32,674 bases of DNA, taken from the NCBI GenBank assembly GCA_023423285.1, contig JAFAFV010000060.1, positions 1 through 32,674 of the forward strand. The letters are read 5' to 3'. A program made the position numbers and the translations under genes. The notes below the pieces were generated by a model. That model searched no databases. It worked only from the letters and a program-made list of their open reading frames with translations, and was not told the DNA's origin. Below are positions 1-8,812 of this stretch, piece after piece (positions within the stretch are counted from its first letter, which is position 1; the number at the start of each line of letters is the position of its first letter). This DNA is from Bacteroidota bacterium. Its GTDB lineage: Bacteria > Bacteroidota > Bacteroidia > Chitinophagales > Chitinophagaceae.

Positions 1-438
1 CTGCTCATCAGCGGTTCGCTGGAAGTGATCGTGCGGGAAAAAGGGCGTAACAAAAAAGTTTTACTTAGTCCCAATGAAAAAATCATCACTTCTAAAAGTC
101 CTGGTCACAGCGACCCTGTGGCTTCGCCCAAAAACAAGGAGCGCATTAACGGGTTTAGTCTTGAAAAATTAGAAGAAGAAACAGATAAAGAGAACATAAA
201 GGAAATTGGCTGGATGCAAAATAAACTCGTTTTTAAAAATGAGAAGATTGATGACATCGTTCCGATATTGGAACGGTGGTACGATGTCAGGATTACTATA
301 ACGGGGGCGGGCAGCCACGATCTTAGGATAACCGGCACTTTTGAAAACGACAAGCTGGATGATGTGATGGAATCATTAAAGATTTCCGCGCAAATTCAAT
401 ACGAAATCAAAAAAAATATGGTTTTTATTTATTTATAA
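1..438 (+). CDS. FecR-family anti-sigma factor, C-terminal part (5' end outside window)
   Basis: The reading frame is open from base 1 and gives 145 visible residues, so the gene starts upstream of the window; the GTG at 25 is only an internal codon. The first residues (LLISGSLEVIVREKG) look like the end of the FecR beta domain, followed by a polar linker. The last ~70 residues (LVFKNEKIDDIVPILERWYDV onward, ending in FIYL) match the DUF4974 tail that closes Bacteroidota FecR proteins. In this family the protein sits in the inner membrane, binds an ECF sigma factor in the cytoplasm and senses a TonB-dependent transducer through its periplasmic part. The SusC gene 77 nt downstream carries the matching STN domain, so the two probably form one signalling path. 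The sigma factor gene would be expected just upstream, outside the window. Confidence 0.88.
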   Translation: MLISGSLEVIVREKGRNKKVLLSPNEKIITSKSPGHSDPVASPKNKERINGFSLEKLEEETDKENIKEIGWMQNKLVFKNEKIDDIVPILERWYDVRITITGAGSHDLRITGTFENDKLDDVMESLKISAQIQYEIKKNMVFIYL

Positions 439-515
439 TGTCAGCAAAACAGCAGGTCCACCAGAGGTTTGCAACAGAACAAAAATAATTTTTCAACACC
501 TAAACTATAACCAAA

Positions 516-3500
516 ATGCAAATTATGACAGTTTGTAATCATAAATGCAATGTATATGCTTCATTCAAAAAATTGACGTTAATGATGAAATTTACTTTGA
601 TTTTTGTTTTCCTGTTTTCCTTACAGGCAATGGCACTGGAGTCTCTGTCACAACGAAGAGTTTCTGTTAACCATACAAATGCCCGTCTTACAACAGTATT
701 AGACAATATTCAGAATAAATACGGCTACAGGTTTGTGTATAAAGAAAACAGTGGCCTTAGCAATGTAAGAGTAAGTATACAGGCAAATAATGAAACCATC
801 GACCGCGTGGTAACAAAACTGCTCGAGGGATCGCGCTTCACGTATCACAGAGTTAACAGCAGCCTTATTGCCATATCAGTAAAAAATGATATAAAGCCAG
901 ATTTTCCTATAACAGGTAAAATTACCGACAGAAACGGCAATCCCCTATCTGGGGCCAATGTGCGTATCATCAATCAAAACAGAGGAACTACCAGCGATGA
1001 AAAAGGAAATTTTTCGCTAAATGCGCAGGGCGAAAATGCTGTGCTGGAAGTAAGCTATATCGGCTATTCTTCAAAAGAAGTGCAGGTAAGCAGCGGCAGT
1101 GGGTTTGTAGAAATTATTTTAGAACTGGCAGGTAATATTTTAGATGAAACTGTGGTGGTGGCTTATGGTACCACATCAAAAAGGCTCAATACGGGTAACG
1201 TATCAAGCGTATCTGAAAAAGTTATTTCAGCACAACCTGTAGGCAACCCCGTGGCAGCATTGCAGGGTAGGGTGCCGGGCATGATGATCACCGCCTCCAA
1301 CGGTATGCCAGGTTCTAATTTTCAAGTAAGGATCAGAGGTGAGAACTCGATGAAGCAGGGCAATGAACCGCTGTATATTGTAGACGGTGTTCCTTTCAAC
1401 AGCATTCCGCTCAACCAGTTCTCCGGTTCCAACGGTGAGCAAAGCCCGCTCAATGCCATCAACCCTGCAGATATTGAGCGCATTGATATTTTAAAAGATG
1501 CTGATGCCACAGCTATTTACGGAAGCCGTGGCGCCAATGGCGTTATTCTTATTAAAACAAAAAAAGGCACTGCAGGAACAACCAAGGTAGATGCAAGTTT
1601 TTATACCGGCATTAGCAAAATTTCCAATAAAATGGAAATGCTGAACACCCAACAATATCTGCAAATGAGAAGGGACGCTTTTAGAGTAGATAGCGTGGCG
1701 CCCACAGCGGCCAATGCACCTGATTTGCTGGAATGGGACCAAAATAAATATACTGACTGGCAGGAGCTACTTATAGGCAAAGAAGCCAGGCTGAGTGAAG
1801 CACAAGTGGCCGTAAGAGGTGGTAACCAGCAAACCAGATATCTGCTCAGCGGTACTTACCGCCGTGAAGAAGCAGTTGTTCTGGGCGATTTCTATTATAA
1901 AAAGGGCGGTGTGCTGCTGGGGCTGGACCACCGCAATGAAAACGGCAAATTCGGCATCAGCGCATCATTGAATTATACAACTGATTATAATAACTCGGCG
2001 CCTACTGATGTTAGCCAGTATTTTTACTTTGCGCCTAACTTCCCAATTTATAATAACGATGGCAGTTTGTATTTTTTTGGAACAGGAGAAAACCCATTGG
2101 CTTACCTGAATAGAACTTATGAAACCAGAACCAATGCCATCATGGGAAATAGCGTGATCAGTTATAAAATTTTAAGCGATCTGGAAGCCAGGGTAAACCT
2201 GGGTGTGACGCAAATGGGTATGGAACAGATTCAAACTATGCCCGCAGCAGGTTTTAACCCGCAAACTTTTACGGGTAGCAGCAGCCAATTTGGTACTTCA
2301 GGTTCAAGTTCATATATAGTAGAGCCACAACTAGAATATAAAAAACAAATCGGCGCAGGTGCATTAAACTTTTTAGTAGGTAGCACGTTTCAGGAACTTA
2401 CACGTAAAGGACATTACGTACTGGCAAGCGGCTTTGCCAGTGAGGTATTGCTGCGCAATATTGGTTCTGCGGGAACTATTACACCCAGAAGCTCAAGTCA
2501 CAGCCAGTATAATTACACTTCTGTTTTTGGAAGAATTAATTACCAGCTTCAAAACCGGTACATATTTAACGGTACTTTCCGCCGCGATGGTTCATCCCGC
2601 TTTGGGCCCGGCAATCAGTTTGGTAATTTTGGTGCACTGGGCGCCGCATGGTTATTCAATGAAGAAGAATTTATTAAAAATGCAATTCCTTTCCTTTCTT
2701 ATGGAAAGTTGAGAGGAAGCATTGGTGTTACCGGCAACGACCAGATTGGCGATTATCAGTTTCTTGACAGTTGGGGCTCTACCACTTTTCCTTATGATGG
2801 AAGTGGAGGACTTACACCAAGCCGGGTATTCAATCCCAACTATAGCTGGGAAACGAACAAAAAAATAGAAGCCGGCCTGGAACTTGGATTTTTGAATGAC
2901 AGAATCCTGCTTTCTGCCAGCTATTACAACAACCGTTCAGGCAACCAGTTGATAGGCGTTACACTTGCCGCACAGTCTGGCTTTACTTCTTATATTGATA
3001 ATTCTCCGGCCAAAGTGCAAAACAGTGGTTTGGAGTTTGAACTCAATACACAAAATATTAAGGCGGCTAATTTTGAATGGAATACCAATTTCAATATCAG
3101 TTTTCAGCGCAATAAGTTGCTGGAGTATGAGAATTTAGCTTCTTCCGCAGATGCGTTTGCTTACGAAGTAGGAAAGTCAATCAGGATCATAAAAGGGTAT
3201 CATTTTACCGGCATCAACCCACAAACGGGTGTACCCACGTTTTTAGATGTGAACAACAGCGGTACTATTACTGAGGCAGGAGATTATGTGATCATTGGCG
3301 AAACACTGCCTCGTTTTTTTGGTGGTTTGGGTAATGAATTAAGGTATAAAGATGTGTCGCTTGAATTTTTCTTTCAGTTTGTAAAACAGGAAGGGATTAA
3401 TAACGACTATGGCCCGCTGGCCGGCATTTTTGGTGGTATGAACAACAAACGGGCAGCCTATCAGGATTATTGGAAACAACCTGGAGACAATGTCGCGTTT

Positions 3501-3836
3501 CCACGGCCTTCCGCCACTTCATCTAAAGCGGCGTATACTGCTTACAACAATAACTGGCGCTATTCCAACGCAGCCTGGGAAGATGCTTCTTACATCCGGC
3601 TAAAGAATGTGAGGCTGGCATACAACCTTACTAATTTGTTTAAAAATAAATTTACCGCCAACATATTTATGCTGGGTCAAAACCTGCTCACATTTACAAA
3701 ATATACTGGCCTGGATCCTGAGATCAACGGGTTTGACAGAAGATTCGTTTACCCTGTCAACCCATTCGGCTCTGTGCGGCCGCAGGCACTTCCTGTTTTA
3801 AAAACTGTAACAATTGGGTTTAACGTAACTATCTAA
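516..3836 (+). CDS. SusC/RagA-type TonB-linked outer membrane transducer with STN domain
   Basis: An outer-membrane TonB-dependent transporter of 1106 residues. Residues 1-23 are a polar extension common in transducers paired with FecR. A hydrophobic signal segment (about 24-40, KFTLIFVFLFSLQAMA) follows. An STN (secretin/TonB short N-terminal) domain lies at about 47-115 and is the part that contacts the anti-sigma factor. A carboxypeptidase-regulatory-like beta sandwich (GKITDRNGNPLSGANVRI) lies at about 131-205. The plug begins after TVVVAYGT and holds the typical LQGRVPGM and PLYIVDGVPF segments. The rest is beta barrel. The susD gene begins 10 nt downstream, so SusC and SusD should form the usual pore-and-lid complex. 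The substrate cannot be read from the sequence. The start at 516 gives the full N-terminal extension; the ATG at 585 (residue 24) is a possible alternative. Confidence 0.95.
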   Translation: MQIMTVCNHKCNVYASFKKLTLMMKFTLIFVFLFSLQAMALESLSQRRVSVNHTNARLTTVLDNIQNKYGYRFVYKENSGLSNVRVSIQANNETIDRVVTKLLEGSRFTYHRVNSSLIAISVKNDIKPDFPITGKITDRNGNPLSGANVRIINQNRGTTSDEKGNFSLNAQGENAVLEVSYIGYSSKEVQVSSGSGFVEIILELAGNILDETVVVAYGTTSKRLNTGNVSSVSEKVISAQPVGNPVAALQGRVPGMMITASNGMPGSNFQVRIRGENSMKQGNEPLYIVDGVPFNSIPLNQFSGSNGEQSPLNAINPADIERIDILKDADATAIYGSRGANGVILIKTKKGTAGTTKVDASFYTGISKISNKMEMLNTQQYLQMRRDAFRVDSVAPTAANAPDLLEWDQNKYTDWQELLIGKEARLSEAQVAVRGGNQQTRYLLSGTYRREEAVVLGDFYYKKGGVLLGLDHRNENGKFGISASLNYTTDYNNSAPTDVSQYFYFAPNFPIYNNDGSLYFFGTGENPLAYLNRTYETRTNAIMGNSVISYKILSDLEARVNLGVTQMGMEQIQTMPAAGFNPQTFTGSSSQFGTSGSSSYIVEPQLEYKKQIGAGALNFLVGSTFQELTRKGHYVLASGFASEVLLRNIGSAGTITPRSSSHSQYNYTSVFGRINYQLQNRYIFNGTFRRDGSSRFGPGNQFGNFGALGAAWLFNEEEFIKNAIPFLSYGKLRGSIGVTGNDQIGDYQFLDSWGSTTFPYDGSGGLTPSRVFNPNYSWETNKKIEAGLELGFLNDRILLSASYYNNRSGNQLIGVTLAAQSGFTSYIDNSPAKVQNSGLEFELNTQNIKAANFEWNTNFNISFQRNKLLEYENLASSADAFAYEVGKSIRIIKGYHFTGINPQTGVPTFLDVNNSGTITEAGDYVIIGETLPRFFGGLGNELRYKDVSLEFFFQFVKQEGINNDYGPLAGIFGGMNNKRAAYQDYWKQPGDNVAFPRPSATSSKAAYTAYNNNWRYSNAAWEDASYIRLKNVRLAYNLTNLFKNKFTANIFMLGQNLLTFTKYTGLDPEINGFDRRFVYPVNPFGSVRPQALPVLKTVTIGFNVTI

Positions 3837-3846
3837 AAAGTTTGAA

Positions 3847-5232
3847 ATGAAAAAATATTTAATCGGATGTTTATTTTTAGGATTGATCACTTTCAGCGGC
3901 TGTAAAAAATATGTAGAAATACCGCCTCCGCAGGATCAATTGTTATCATCCTTAGTGTTTACTGATGATAAAACAGCCACCTCAGCCATGGTTGGGCTTT
4001 ACAGTTCGCTCAATGCATTCAATTCGTCTTTTGCTAATTTTCATGTGAATTTTATGCCAGCCATGAGCGCTGATGATTTTTATTATTCTTTATCAGTCGC
4101 CAGTTATAATGAATTTGCAGATAACGCCCTGACGCCTTCAAACTCTAATGTGGCCAAGTTTTGGGATCCTGTTTATAGCTACATTTATCACGCCAACGCT
4201 ATTTTAGAAGGAGTGGACAAGGCCACCGGGCTGAGCGAAACCGTAAAAAAACAATTAAAAGGTGAAGCGTCATTCCTCAGAGCTTATTTTTATTTTTATT
4301 TGGTCAATATTTTTGGTGATGTACCCTTGATTCTTGACACTGACTACCGCGTAAATACCAGTAAGCCAAGAACGGGTGTTGATAGCGTGTATGCCGCCAT
4401 CATTAACGATTTGCTTACCGCGCAGTCAAACCTGCCTGACAATTATCCTTCTTCTGAAAGAGTTAGGGCTAATAAAGCCGTAGCTACGGCGCTGTTGGCA
4501 AGGGTGTATTTATATCGTGCTGATTATTTGAAAGCAGAAGAAGAAGCTACCAAAGTGATTGGTAATTCCAATTACGCATTGCTGACTGACCTGAATACAG
4601 TGTTTCTAAAAAACAGCCGCGAAACCATTTTGCAATGGCAATCCATCAATAAATCTACCGCGGGTGTAAATACGTGGGAAGGGTTTAGTATTGTTCCTGC
4701 AGTAGCAGGTGGAAGGGCTTATTACAATCTTACCAATAGCCTGGTAAATGCATTTGAAACAGGCGATAAGAGAAAAGCAAACTGGACAAATACTTATGTT
4801 TTAAGCGGAACAACGTATTACTACCCTTACAAGTATAAGATTCGCACCAAATCAACAGTTGACGAATACTCTATGGTTATTCGCCTGGCAGAAATGTATT
4901 TGATACGCGCAGAGGCAAGAGTGCAGCAACCCGGAAAGATCGATCTGGGAGTGCATGACCTGAATGTTATTCGTGGCCGGGCAGGCGTACCTGCGCTGAG
5001 TGAGAGCCTTTCGAAAGCTGACGCGCTGTTGGCCATAGAAAATGAGCGCTGGAAAGAGTTATTTACCGAAGCAGGGCATAGGTGGTTAGACCTGAAGCGC
5101 AATGGCAGAGCTGTTGCAGTTTTAAAAACCAATAAAGGCAATACCATTGATGCAAATGATTTGCTCTATCCAATACCCACTACCGCCCTGCTAAGTAACA
5201 GAAATTTAGTACAAAATCCCGGGTATAATTAA
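3847..5232 (+). CDS. SusD/RagB family nutrient-binding lipoprotein
   Basis: 461 residues. The N-terminus is a lipoprotein signal with lipobox FSGC and lipidated Cys at residue 19. The body has SusD features: the early PPPQDQLLSSLVFTDDKTA segment, the TPR-like helical region around GEASFLRAYFYFYLVNIFGD, and the C-terminal run ENERWKELFTEAGHRWLDLKR followed by LYPIPTTALLSNRNLVQNPGYN, which is diagnostic for the family. It is expected to be tethered to the outer leaflet of the outer membrane and to bind the ligand over the SusC barrel. It is translationally close to its neighbours (10 nt after SusC, 5 nt before the thioredoxin gene), so the three genes are almost certainly co-transcribed. The protein is somewhat shorter than most SusD proteins, which may mean a small ligand, but this is inference. 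Confidence 0.94.
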   Translation: MKKYLIGCLFLGLITFSGCKKYVEIPPPQDQLLSSLVFTDDKTATSAMVGLYSSLNAFNSSFANFHVNFMPAMSADDFYYSLSVASYNEFADNALTPSNSNVAKFWDPVYSYIYHANAILEGVDKATGLSETVKKQLKGEASFLRAYFYFYLVNIFGDVPLILDTDYRVNTSKPRTGVDSVYAAIINDLLTAQSNLPDNYPSSERVRANKAVATALLARVYLYRADYLKAEEEATKVIGNSNYALLTDLNTVFLKNSRETILQWQSINKSTAGVNTWEGFSIVPAVAGGRAYYNLTNSLVNAFETGDKRKANWTNTYVLSGTTYYYPYKYKIRTKSTVDEYSMVIRLAEMYLIRAEARVQQPGKIDLGVHDLNVIRGRAGVPALSESLSKADALLAIENERWKELFTEAGHRWLDLKRNGRAVAVLKTNKGNTIDANDLLYPIPTTALLSNRNLVQNPGYN

Positions 5233-5237
5233 TTGAT

Positions 5238-7169
5238 ATGAAAAAAGCAGCATATACCGGAATATTTTTTCTTTGGATGCTTTGGGGCAGCGCGGCTGAT
5301 GCGCAGGGGCCGCTCACTGTAAGTCCGCAGTTTCCTAAAAGAAATCAATCCGTCACCATCTCTTATAATACGGCTCACCCTGATGCAGTAATTCCCGATA
5401 CGATACGAAATATTGACTTGGTGTTATCGTACAGCAACCTGTACGAGATGCCATCGGCTATACCACTTCAAAAAAATGGTAATGTGTGGCAGGCTACTTT
5501 CACACTACCAAGGTATTTTTTATTTGCTTCTTTTTACCTGCAGTCAGGCGCGTATATTCAAAAAGCAGACAGCATCTTCCACTACACCATTCAGGCTTAT
5601 GAAAACAATAAGCCCGTGCCTAAAAGCACGCTGCAGCACGGGTACAGTTTACGAACTCAACTTGGTAAAAGGGCAGACCTTGCCGACTTGCAGGCAGCAT
5701 ATTATAAAAAAGAAATTGAACTATACCCCGACACATCATACGAAGCCAGGCTGGTATTGCTGATGTATGAGTACAATAAAGAAAGCAATGCAGAAACAAA
5801 AGCCCGAATAAAAGAAAAAGCATTCAAAACCATTGAGCAAAACTTTTTAAAAAACCCAGGTAACAGTGGCAATGTAAACCAAACCACGATGGGCTATTTG
5901 ATTATTGGAGAAAATTCAAGGGTTGATTCCATCCGCGCCGTGGTACGCAGAGAATATTTGCGTACCCAGGCTGGCTATGACCTATATATTGACTCGGTTG
6001 CTCGATTGCAGGATACAGCCATAATTGTATCTACCCTGGAAAAGTTGTTGCGCACAGAAAAAACGCAGCCGGAATATTTAAAAGATGCTCATTATACATT
6101 GTTCAGAATTTACGCTAAAAAACGTGATGCACGCAACGCTGCCCGCCATTTAAAAGAGATCGGGGATCCATCATCGCCATATTACCCGTCAGAATTAAAA
6201 TCTTTTGCTACCAGTTTGTATGAGAATAATATATTGCTGGATACCGCTTTGCGGCTTGCCAGCAAGGCGTATGAACTAGCCAATAAGTTCCCCATTGGCA
6301 TCATCAGGTATTTTCCCGAAACAGGCCACATCCCATCTTACTACACAGCACAACAAAGAGTGCAGTCAACACAGCAGGCACAATCTTCTACCAGGGCTTT
6401 AATGGCTGCTATTCAGATGAAATTGGGCAAGCGGCCTGAAGCCATCCGTCTGGCGAGAGATGCAGCAGCCATTGGGCTAAATGGTGAAAGTGCTCGGCTG
6501 GCCTTTACTGTTTTCAATCATTACCGAATGAGCAAAGAGGCTTTTGACGCCAAGAAAAAAATTGTTTTACTGGAACCTGAAAACAACGCCAGTTTATTGC
6601 CCGAGTTGGAGCAAGCCTATCTGGTCATGAAACCTGGAGATGATAAAGGATGGGAAAAAGAACGCATGGAAGTTTTGAATACGTTGAAGGCAGACATCAG
6701 AAACAGACTGAATAAAGAAACCATGGAAATGCAGATGCCGGTTACTTATGATATTTTTCAAACCCTTGATGGTAAAAACCTGCAAAAGAATTTTGGCGAT
6801 GGGAAAGTAACTGTTATTAACTTTTGGGCCACTTGGTGTGTACCATGTATGCACGAGATGCCTTATGTACAAAATGTTTGGGATAAATATAAAAACGATT
6901 CTGGTGTGCAATTTATGATCATCAACAGCGGAGCAAAAAATACCATTGATGATGCCAGAAATTGGGGAGGCAATAAAACCTATTCTTTTCCCGTTTTTTT
7001 TAATACAGATGCTACTATTGGCGACAAATTAAAATTCAACGTCATACCTGCAACTTATATTATTGATAAAACCGGCAAAATCAGATACCGCTTTATCGGT
7101 TTTGAAGGGCCCATTATTCAACAGAAAATAGATGCCGCTATAGAGTTGGTTACGGAAAAATCTTCATAA
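5238..7169 (+). CDS. Secreted TlpA-family thiol-disulfide oxidoreductase with long N-terminal helical region
   Basis: 643 residues. A signal peptide (about 1-22, ending SAADAQ) exports it to the periplasm. Residues about 25-110 look like a beta-rich Ig-type domain. A long, mostly helical region with TPR-like spacing (about 130-490) follows. The C-terminal ~135 residues are a thioredoxin fold of the TlpA/ResA type: FWATWCVPCMHEMPY with redox cysteines 534 and 537, the cis-proline segment VIPATY, and the TGKIRYRFIGFEG strand. The family reduces or resolves disulfides in the periplasm. The gene lies 5 nt after susD and ends before a strong terminator, so it is the last gene of the SusCD operon. 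Proteins of this layout often accompany SusCD pairs in Chitinophagaceae. The partner protein is unknown. Confidence 0.9.
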   Translation: MKKAAYTGIFFLWMLWGSAADAQGPLTVSPQFPKRNQSVTISYNTAHPDAVIPDTIRNIDLVLSYSNLYEMPSAIPLQKNGNVWQATFTLPRYFLFASFYLQSGAYIQKADSIFHYTIQAYENNKPVPKSTLQHGYSLRTQLGKRADLADLQAAYYKKEIELYPDTSYEARLVLLMYEYNKESNAETKARIKEKAFKTIEQNFLKNPGNSGNVNQTTMGYLIIGENSRVDSIRAVVRREYLRTQAGYDLYIDSVARLQDTAIIVSTLEKLLRTEKTQPEYLKDAHYTLFRIYAKKRDARNAARHLKEIGDPSSPYYPSELKSFATSLYENNILLDTALRLASKAYELANKFPIGIIRYFPETGHIPSYYTAQQRVQSTQQAQSSTRALMAAIQMKLGKRPEAIRLARDAAAIGLNGESARLAFTVFNHYRMSKEAFDAKKKIVLLEPENNASLLPELEQAYLVMKPGDDKGWEKERMEVLNTLKADIRNRLNKETMEMQMPVTYDIFQTLDGKNLQKNFGDGKVTVINFWATWCVPCMHEMPYVQNVWDKYKNDSGVQFMIINSGAKNTIDDARNWGGNKTYSFPVFFNTDATIGDKLKFNVIPATYIIDKTGKIRYRFIGFEGPIIQQKIDAAIELVTEKSS

Positions 7170-7195
7170 ATAATTTTTTTAGCACAAACAATAGA

Positions 7196-7232
7196 GGATT
7201 GGGAGTTATCTAACTTCTGATCCGTTTTTTTT
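7196..7232 (+). terminator. Rho-independent terminator of the SusC-SusD-thioredoxin operon
   Basis: A hairpin spans 7196-7223: GGATTGGGAGTTA pairs with TAACTTCTGATCC across a 2-nt loop, with three G-T wobble pairs. It is followed directly by G and eight T residues (7225-7232). It lies 27 nt after the thioredoxin stop codon, on the strand expected for that operon. Confidence 0.8.
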
Positions 7233-7262
7233 ATAAATACAAAATCATTTTTACAGATGTGC

Positions 7263-7302
7263 AAAAAGAAAAAGCGGCTATGAAAAATTCATAACCGCTT
7301 TT
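7263..7302 (-). terminator. Terminator of tRNA-Leu
   Basis: A 15-bp arm at 7270-7284 pairs with 7288-7302 around a 3-nt loop (AAAAGCGG... on the minus strand), with one wobble or mismatch position. On the minus strand the stem is followed by a T run (A run 7263-7267 on the plus strand). It begins 3 nt after the mature 3' end of the tRNA and so ends its transcript. Confidence 0.8.
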
Positions 7303-7305
7303 AAG

Positions 7306-7389
7306 TGCCCAGAACAGGAATCGAACCTGCACTCCCTTGCGGAAACCAGATTTTGAGTCTAGCGCGTCTACCAATTCCGCCATCTGGGC
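7306..7389 (-). tRNA. tRNA-Leu (anticodon CAA)
   Basis: The minus strand folds as a class II tRNA of 84 nt. The acceptor is GCCCAGA/TCTGGGC with discriminator A. The D-arm contains the usual TTGGTAGAC. The anticodon stem CTAGA/TCTGG closes the loop CTCAAAA, giving anticodon CAA, which reads TTG (Leu). The variable arm is long (TTTCCGCAAGGGAG region), as required for leucine tRNAs. The T-arm carries GGTTCGATTCC. The 3' CCA is not encoded (CTTAA follows), so it must be added by the CCA enzyme. Confidence 0.96.
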
Positions 7390-7511
7390 ATTCGGGCTGC
7401 AATATTACAAAGTTTCTGCTAAAAAGATGGTTCTATTTTGATTATTTCAACACTTCTGTAAAACGGCTTATTGTTGAAACATTTCCTTTACTTCGCAAAA
7501 ATATTGATGGT

Positions 7512-8066
7512 ATGAGGATAGAAATCATCTCGGGCAGCGCCAACCAAACCAGCATCACTTTCAGGGCCGTACTTGCACTGCAAACCTGGCTAACAAAAGC
7601 TACAACGCACGATATTGGGCTTATTGACTGCAGGACATTCAGGTTACCCGCTCTGGAAAAGGTTTTTAATTCGGTTGATAATACACCAGATGAGTTTAAA
7701 CACATAGCTGAAAAAATGTTTGGCGCAGATGGTTTTATACTGGTAACGCCCGAGTATAACGGTAGCTTTTCACCAGCATTAAAAAATTTACTCGATCATT
7801 TTCCAAAACAATTGCATAAACCTTTTGGTATTGTAACAGCTTCAAACGGCAGCATGGGAGGGATGCGTGCTGCCCAGCAGCTCATCCTTTTAAGCGCGGC
7901 ATTGTTTGGCGTGGTATGTCCGCAACTGCTTATCATACCACAAGTAGATAAAAAATTTGAAGAAGATGGAACCCTGCTGGATGATAAATTCTATAACAAT
8001 ATAAACAACTTTGTTGCCGAATACCTGTGGCTGGCAGAAAGGCTGATACTACAACCCGCTCCTTAA
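7512..8066 (+). CDS. NADPH-dependent FMN reductase family protein
   Basis: 184 residues from the ATG at 7512 (MRIEIISGSANQTS). The frame is open further upstream, but that part runs through the tRNA gene on the other strand and is not coding. The N-terminal strand plus GSANQTS loop is the flavodoxin-like phosphate-binding site of this family. LVTPEYNGSFSPALKNLLDHF is the highly conserved segment around the flavin ring, and ASNGSMGGMRAAQQL is the second flavin-contacting loop. Family members (ArsH, YieF, SsuE and related proteins) reduce FMN, quinones, azo dyes or metal ions with NAD(P)H in the cytoplasm. The physiological substrate cannot be told from sequence. It ends 7 nt from the convergent gene at 8074. 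Confidence 0.9.
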   Translation: MRIEIISGSANQTSITFRAVLALQTWLTKATTHDIGLIDCRTFRLPALEKVFNSVDNTPDEFKHIAEKMFGADGFILVTPEYNGSFSPALKNLLDHFPKQLHKPFGIVTASNGSMGGMRAAQQLILLSAALFGVVCPQLLIIPQVDKKFEEDGTLLDDKFYNNINNFVAEYLWLAERLILQPAP

Positions 8067-8073
8067 AAATCTG

Positions 8074-8595
8074 CTATCTGTCAGAAAAATCGTAATCGTG
8101 GCTGCGTCTTCCGGAACTGGTAAAAAGACTTTTATTTTTGATGTACCGTTCCAGTTGCTCGCGGTGTATGCTTTCTTCTTTACGTTTCATATAGCCAGTC
8201 CAGCCAAGCAGCTTACCCTTCCAGCCTCTGGTAGCTGCCAGCCAGTCGCTTAGTTTGTAACCATCACTGTGCTCGGTTATCAGGCCATTATTGATGCGCA
8301 TATAAGCTTTGCCGTTCATCTTTACATGAGTTCCGCTTTTTTTATAAAAAAATCGGGTTTCCCATTTGCAGGTAATGTATTCTGAATCCAGTTCTTCAAT
8401 ATCATGGTATTGAAACGAAAAATAGCTCAGGCTTTCACATTTCATCTGCCACAGATAAAATACGATATCACCTTCAAGCAGTCCCCACAACGGATCGTAA
8501 TACACAACGTCCTGCGAAAGATATTTTGAAAGCGTTTGAAAATCAAGTTTTGAAAAGGCGCTGTAAAACTGCTCTACAATTTCAGTATTAGACAT
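8074..8595 (-). CDS. NTF2-like / SnoaL-type protein
   Basis: 173 residues. The N-terminal ~120 residues have the pattern of the NTF2-like alpha+beta fold: helix IVEQFYSAFSKLD, the LSQDVVYYDPLWGLLEGD segment, then long strands with a conserved-looking NGKAYMRINNGLITEHSDGYKLSDW. The last ~45 residues are basic and polar (GWTGYMKRKEESIHREQLERY) and extend beyond the basic fold. Some family members are enzymes such as ketosteroid isomerases and polyketide cyclases, and many are ligand-binding proteins without assigned roles. No signal peptide is visible, so it is probably cytoplasmic. A close match to the Bacteroidota -7 element lies 34-41 nt before the start. The exact function is unknown. Confidence 0.8.
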   Translation of the reverse strand: MSNTEIVEQFYSAFSKLDFQTLSKYLSQDVVYYDPLWGLLEGDIVFYLWQMKCESLSYFSFQYHDIEELDSEYITCKWETRFFYKKSGTHVKMNGKAYMRINNGLITEHSDGYKLSDWLAATRGWKGKLLGWTGYMKRKEESIHREQLERYIKNKSLFTSSGRRSHDYDFSDR

Positions 8596-8628
8596 TAGGA
8601 GGCTCTTTAATTAAATCTTTAGGGATGG

Positions 8629-8636
8629 CAAATATA
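8629..8636 (-). promoter_or_regulatory. Candidate -7 promoter element of the NTF2-like gene
   Basis: On the minus strand the bases read TATATTTG, a full match to the Bacteroidota -7 consensus TAnnTTTG. It is 34 nt before the start codon at 8595. No convincing -33 TTTG lies at the usual 17-23 nt spacing, so the call rests on one box. Confidence 0.35.
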
Positions 8637-8812
8637 AACACATCAAAACAATCGGTTGCGCTTTATTCTGATGCTTTTTTAAATGCAAAATTGCGTAAAT
8701 TGTGCAACATTTTAAAGGGGTTTCATGCAGGATATATCTTTTAACACGGCAAAACATCTTAACTGATATACAACGCACAAACGGATAAATAAATAAATCA
8801 AATTATACTAAT

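Noticed and set aside
7305..7511. N-terminal extension of the FMN reductase frame
   Set aside because: This part overlaps the tRNA-Leu gene on the other strand and does not resemble the family. The family N-terminus begins at 7512.
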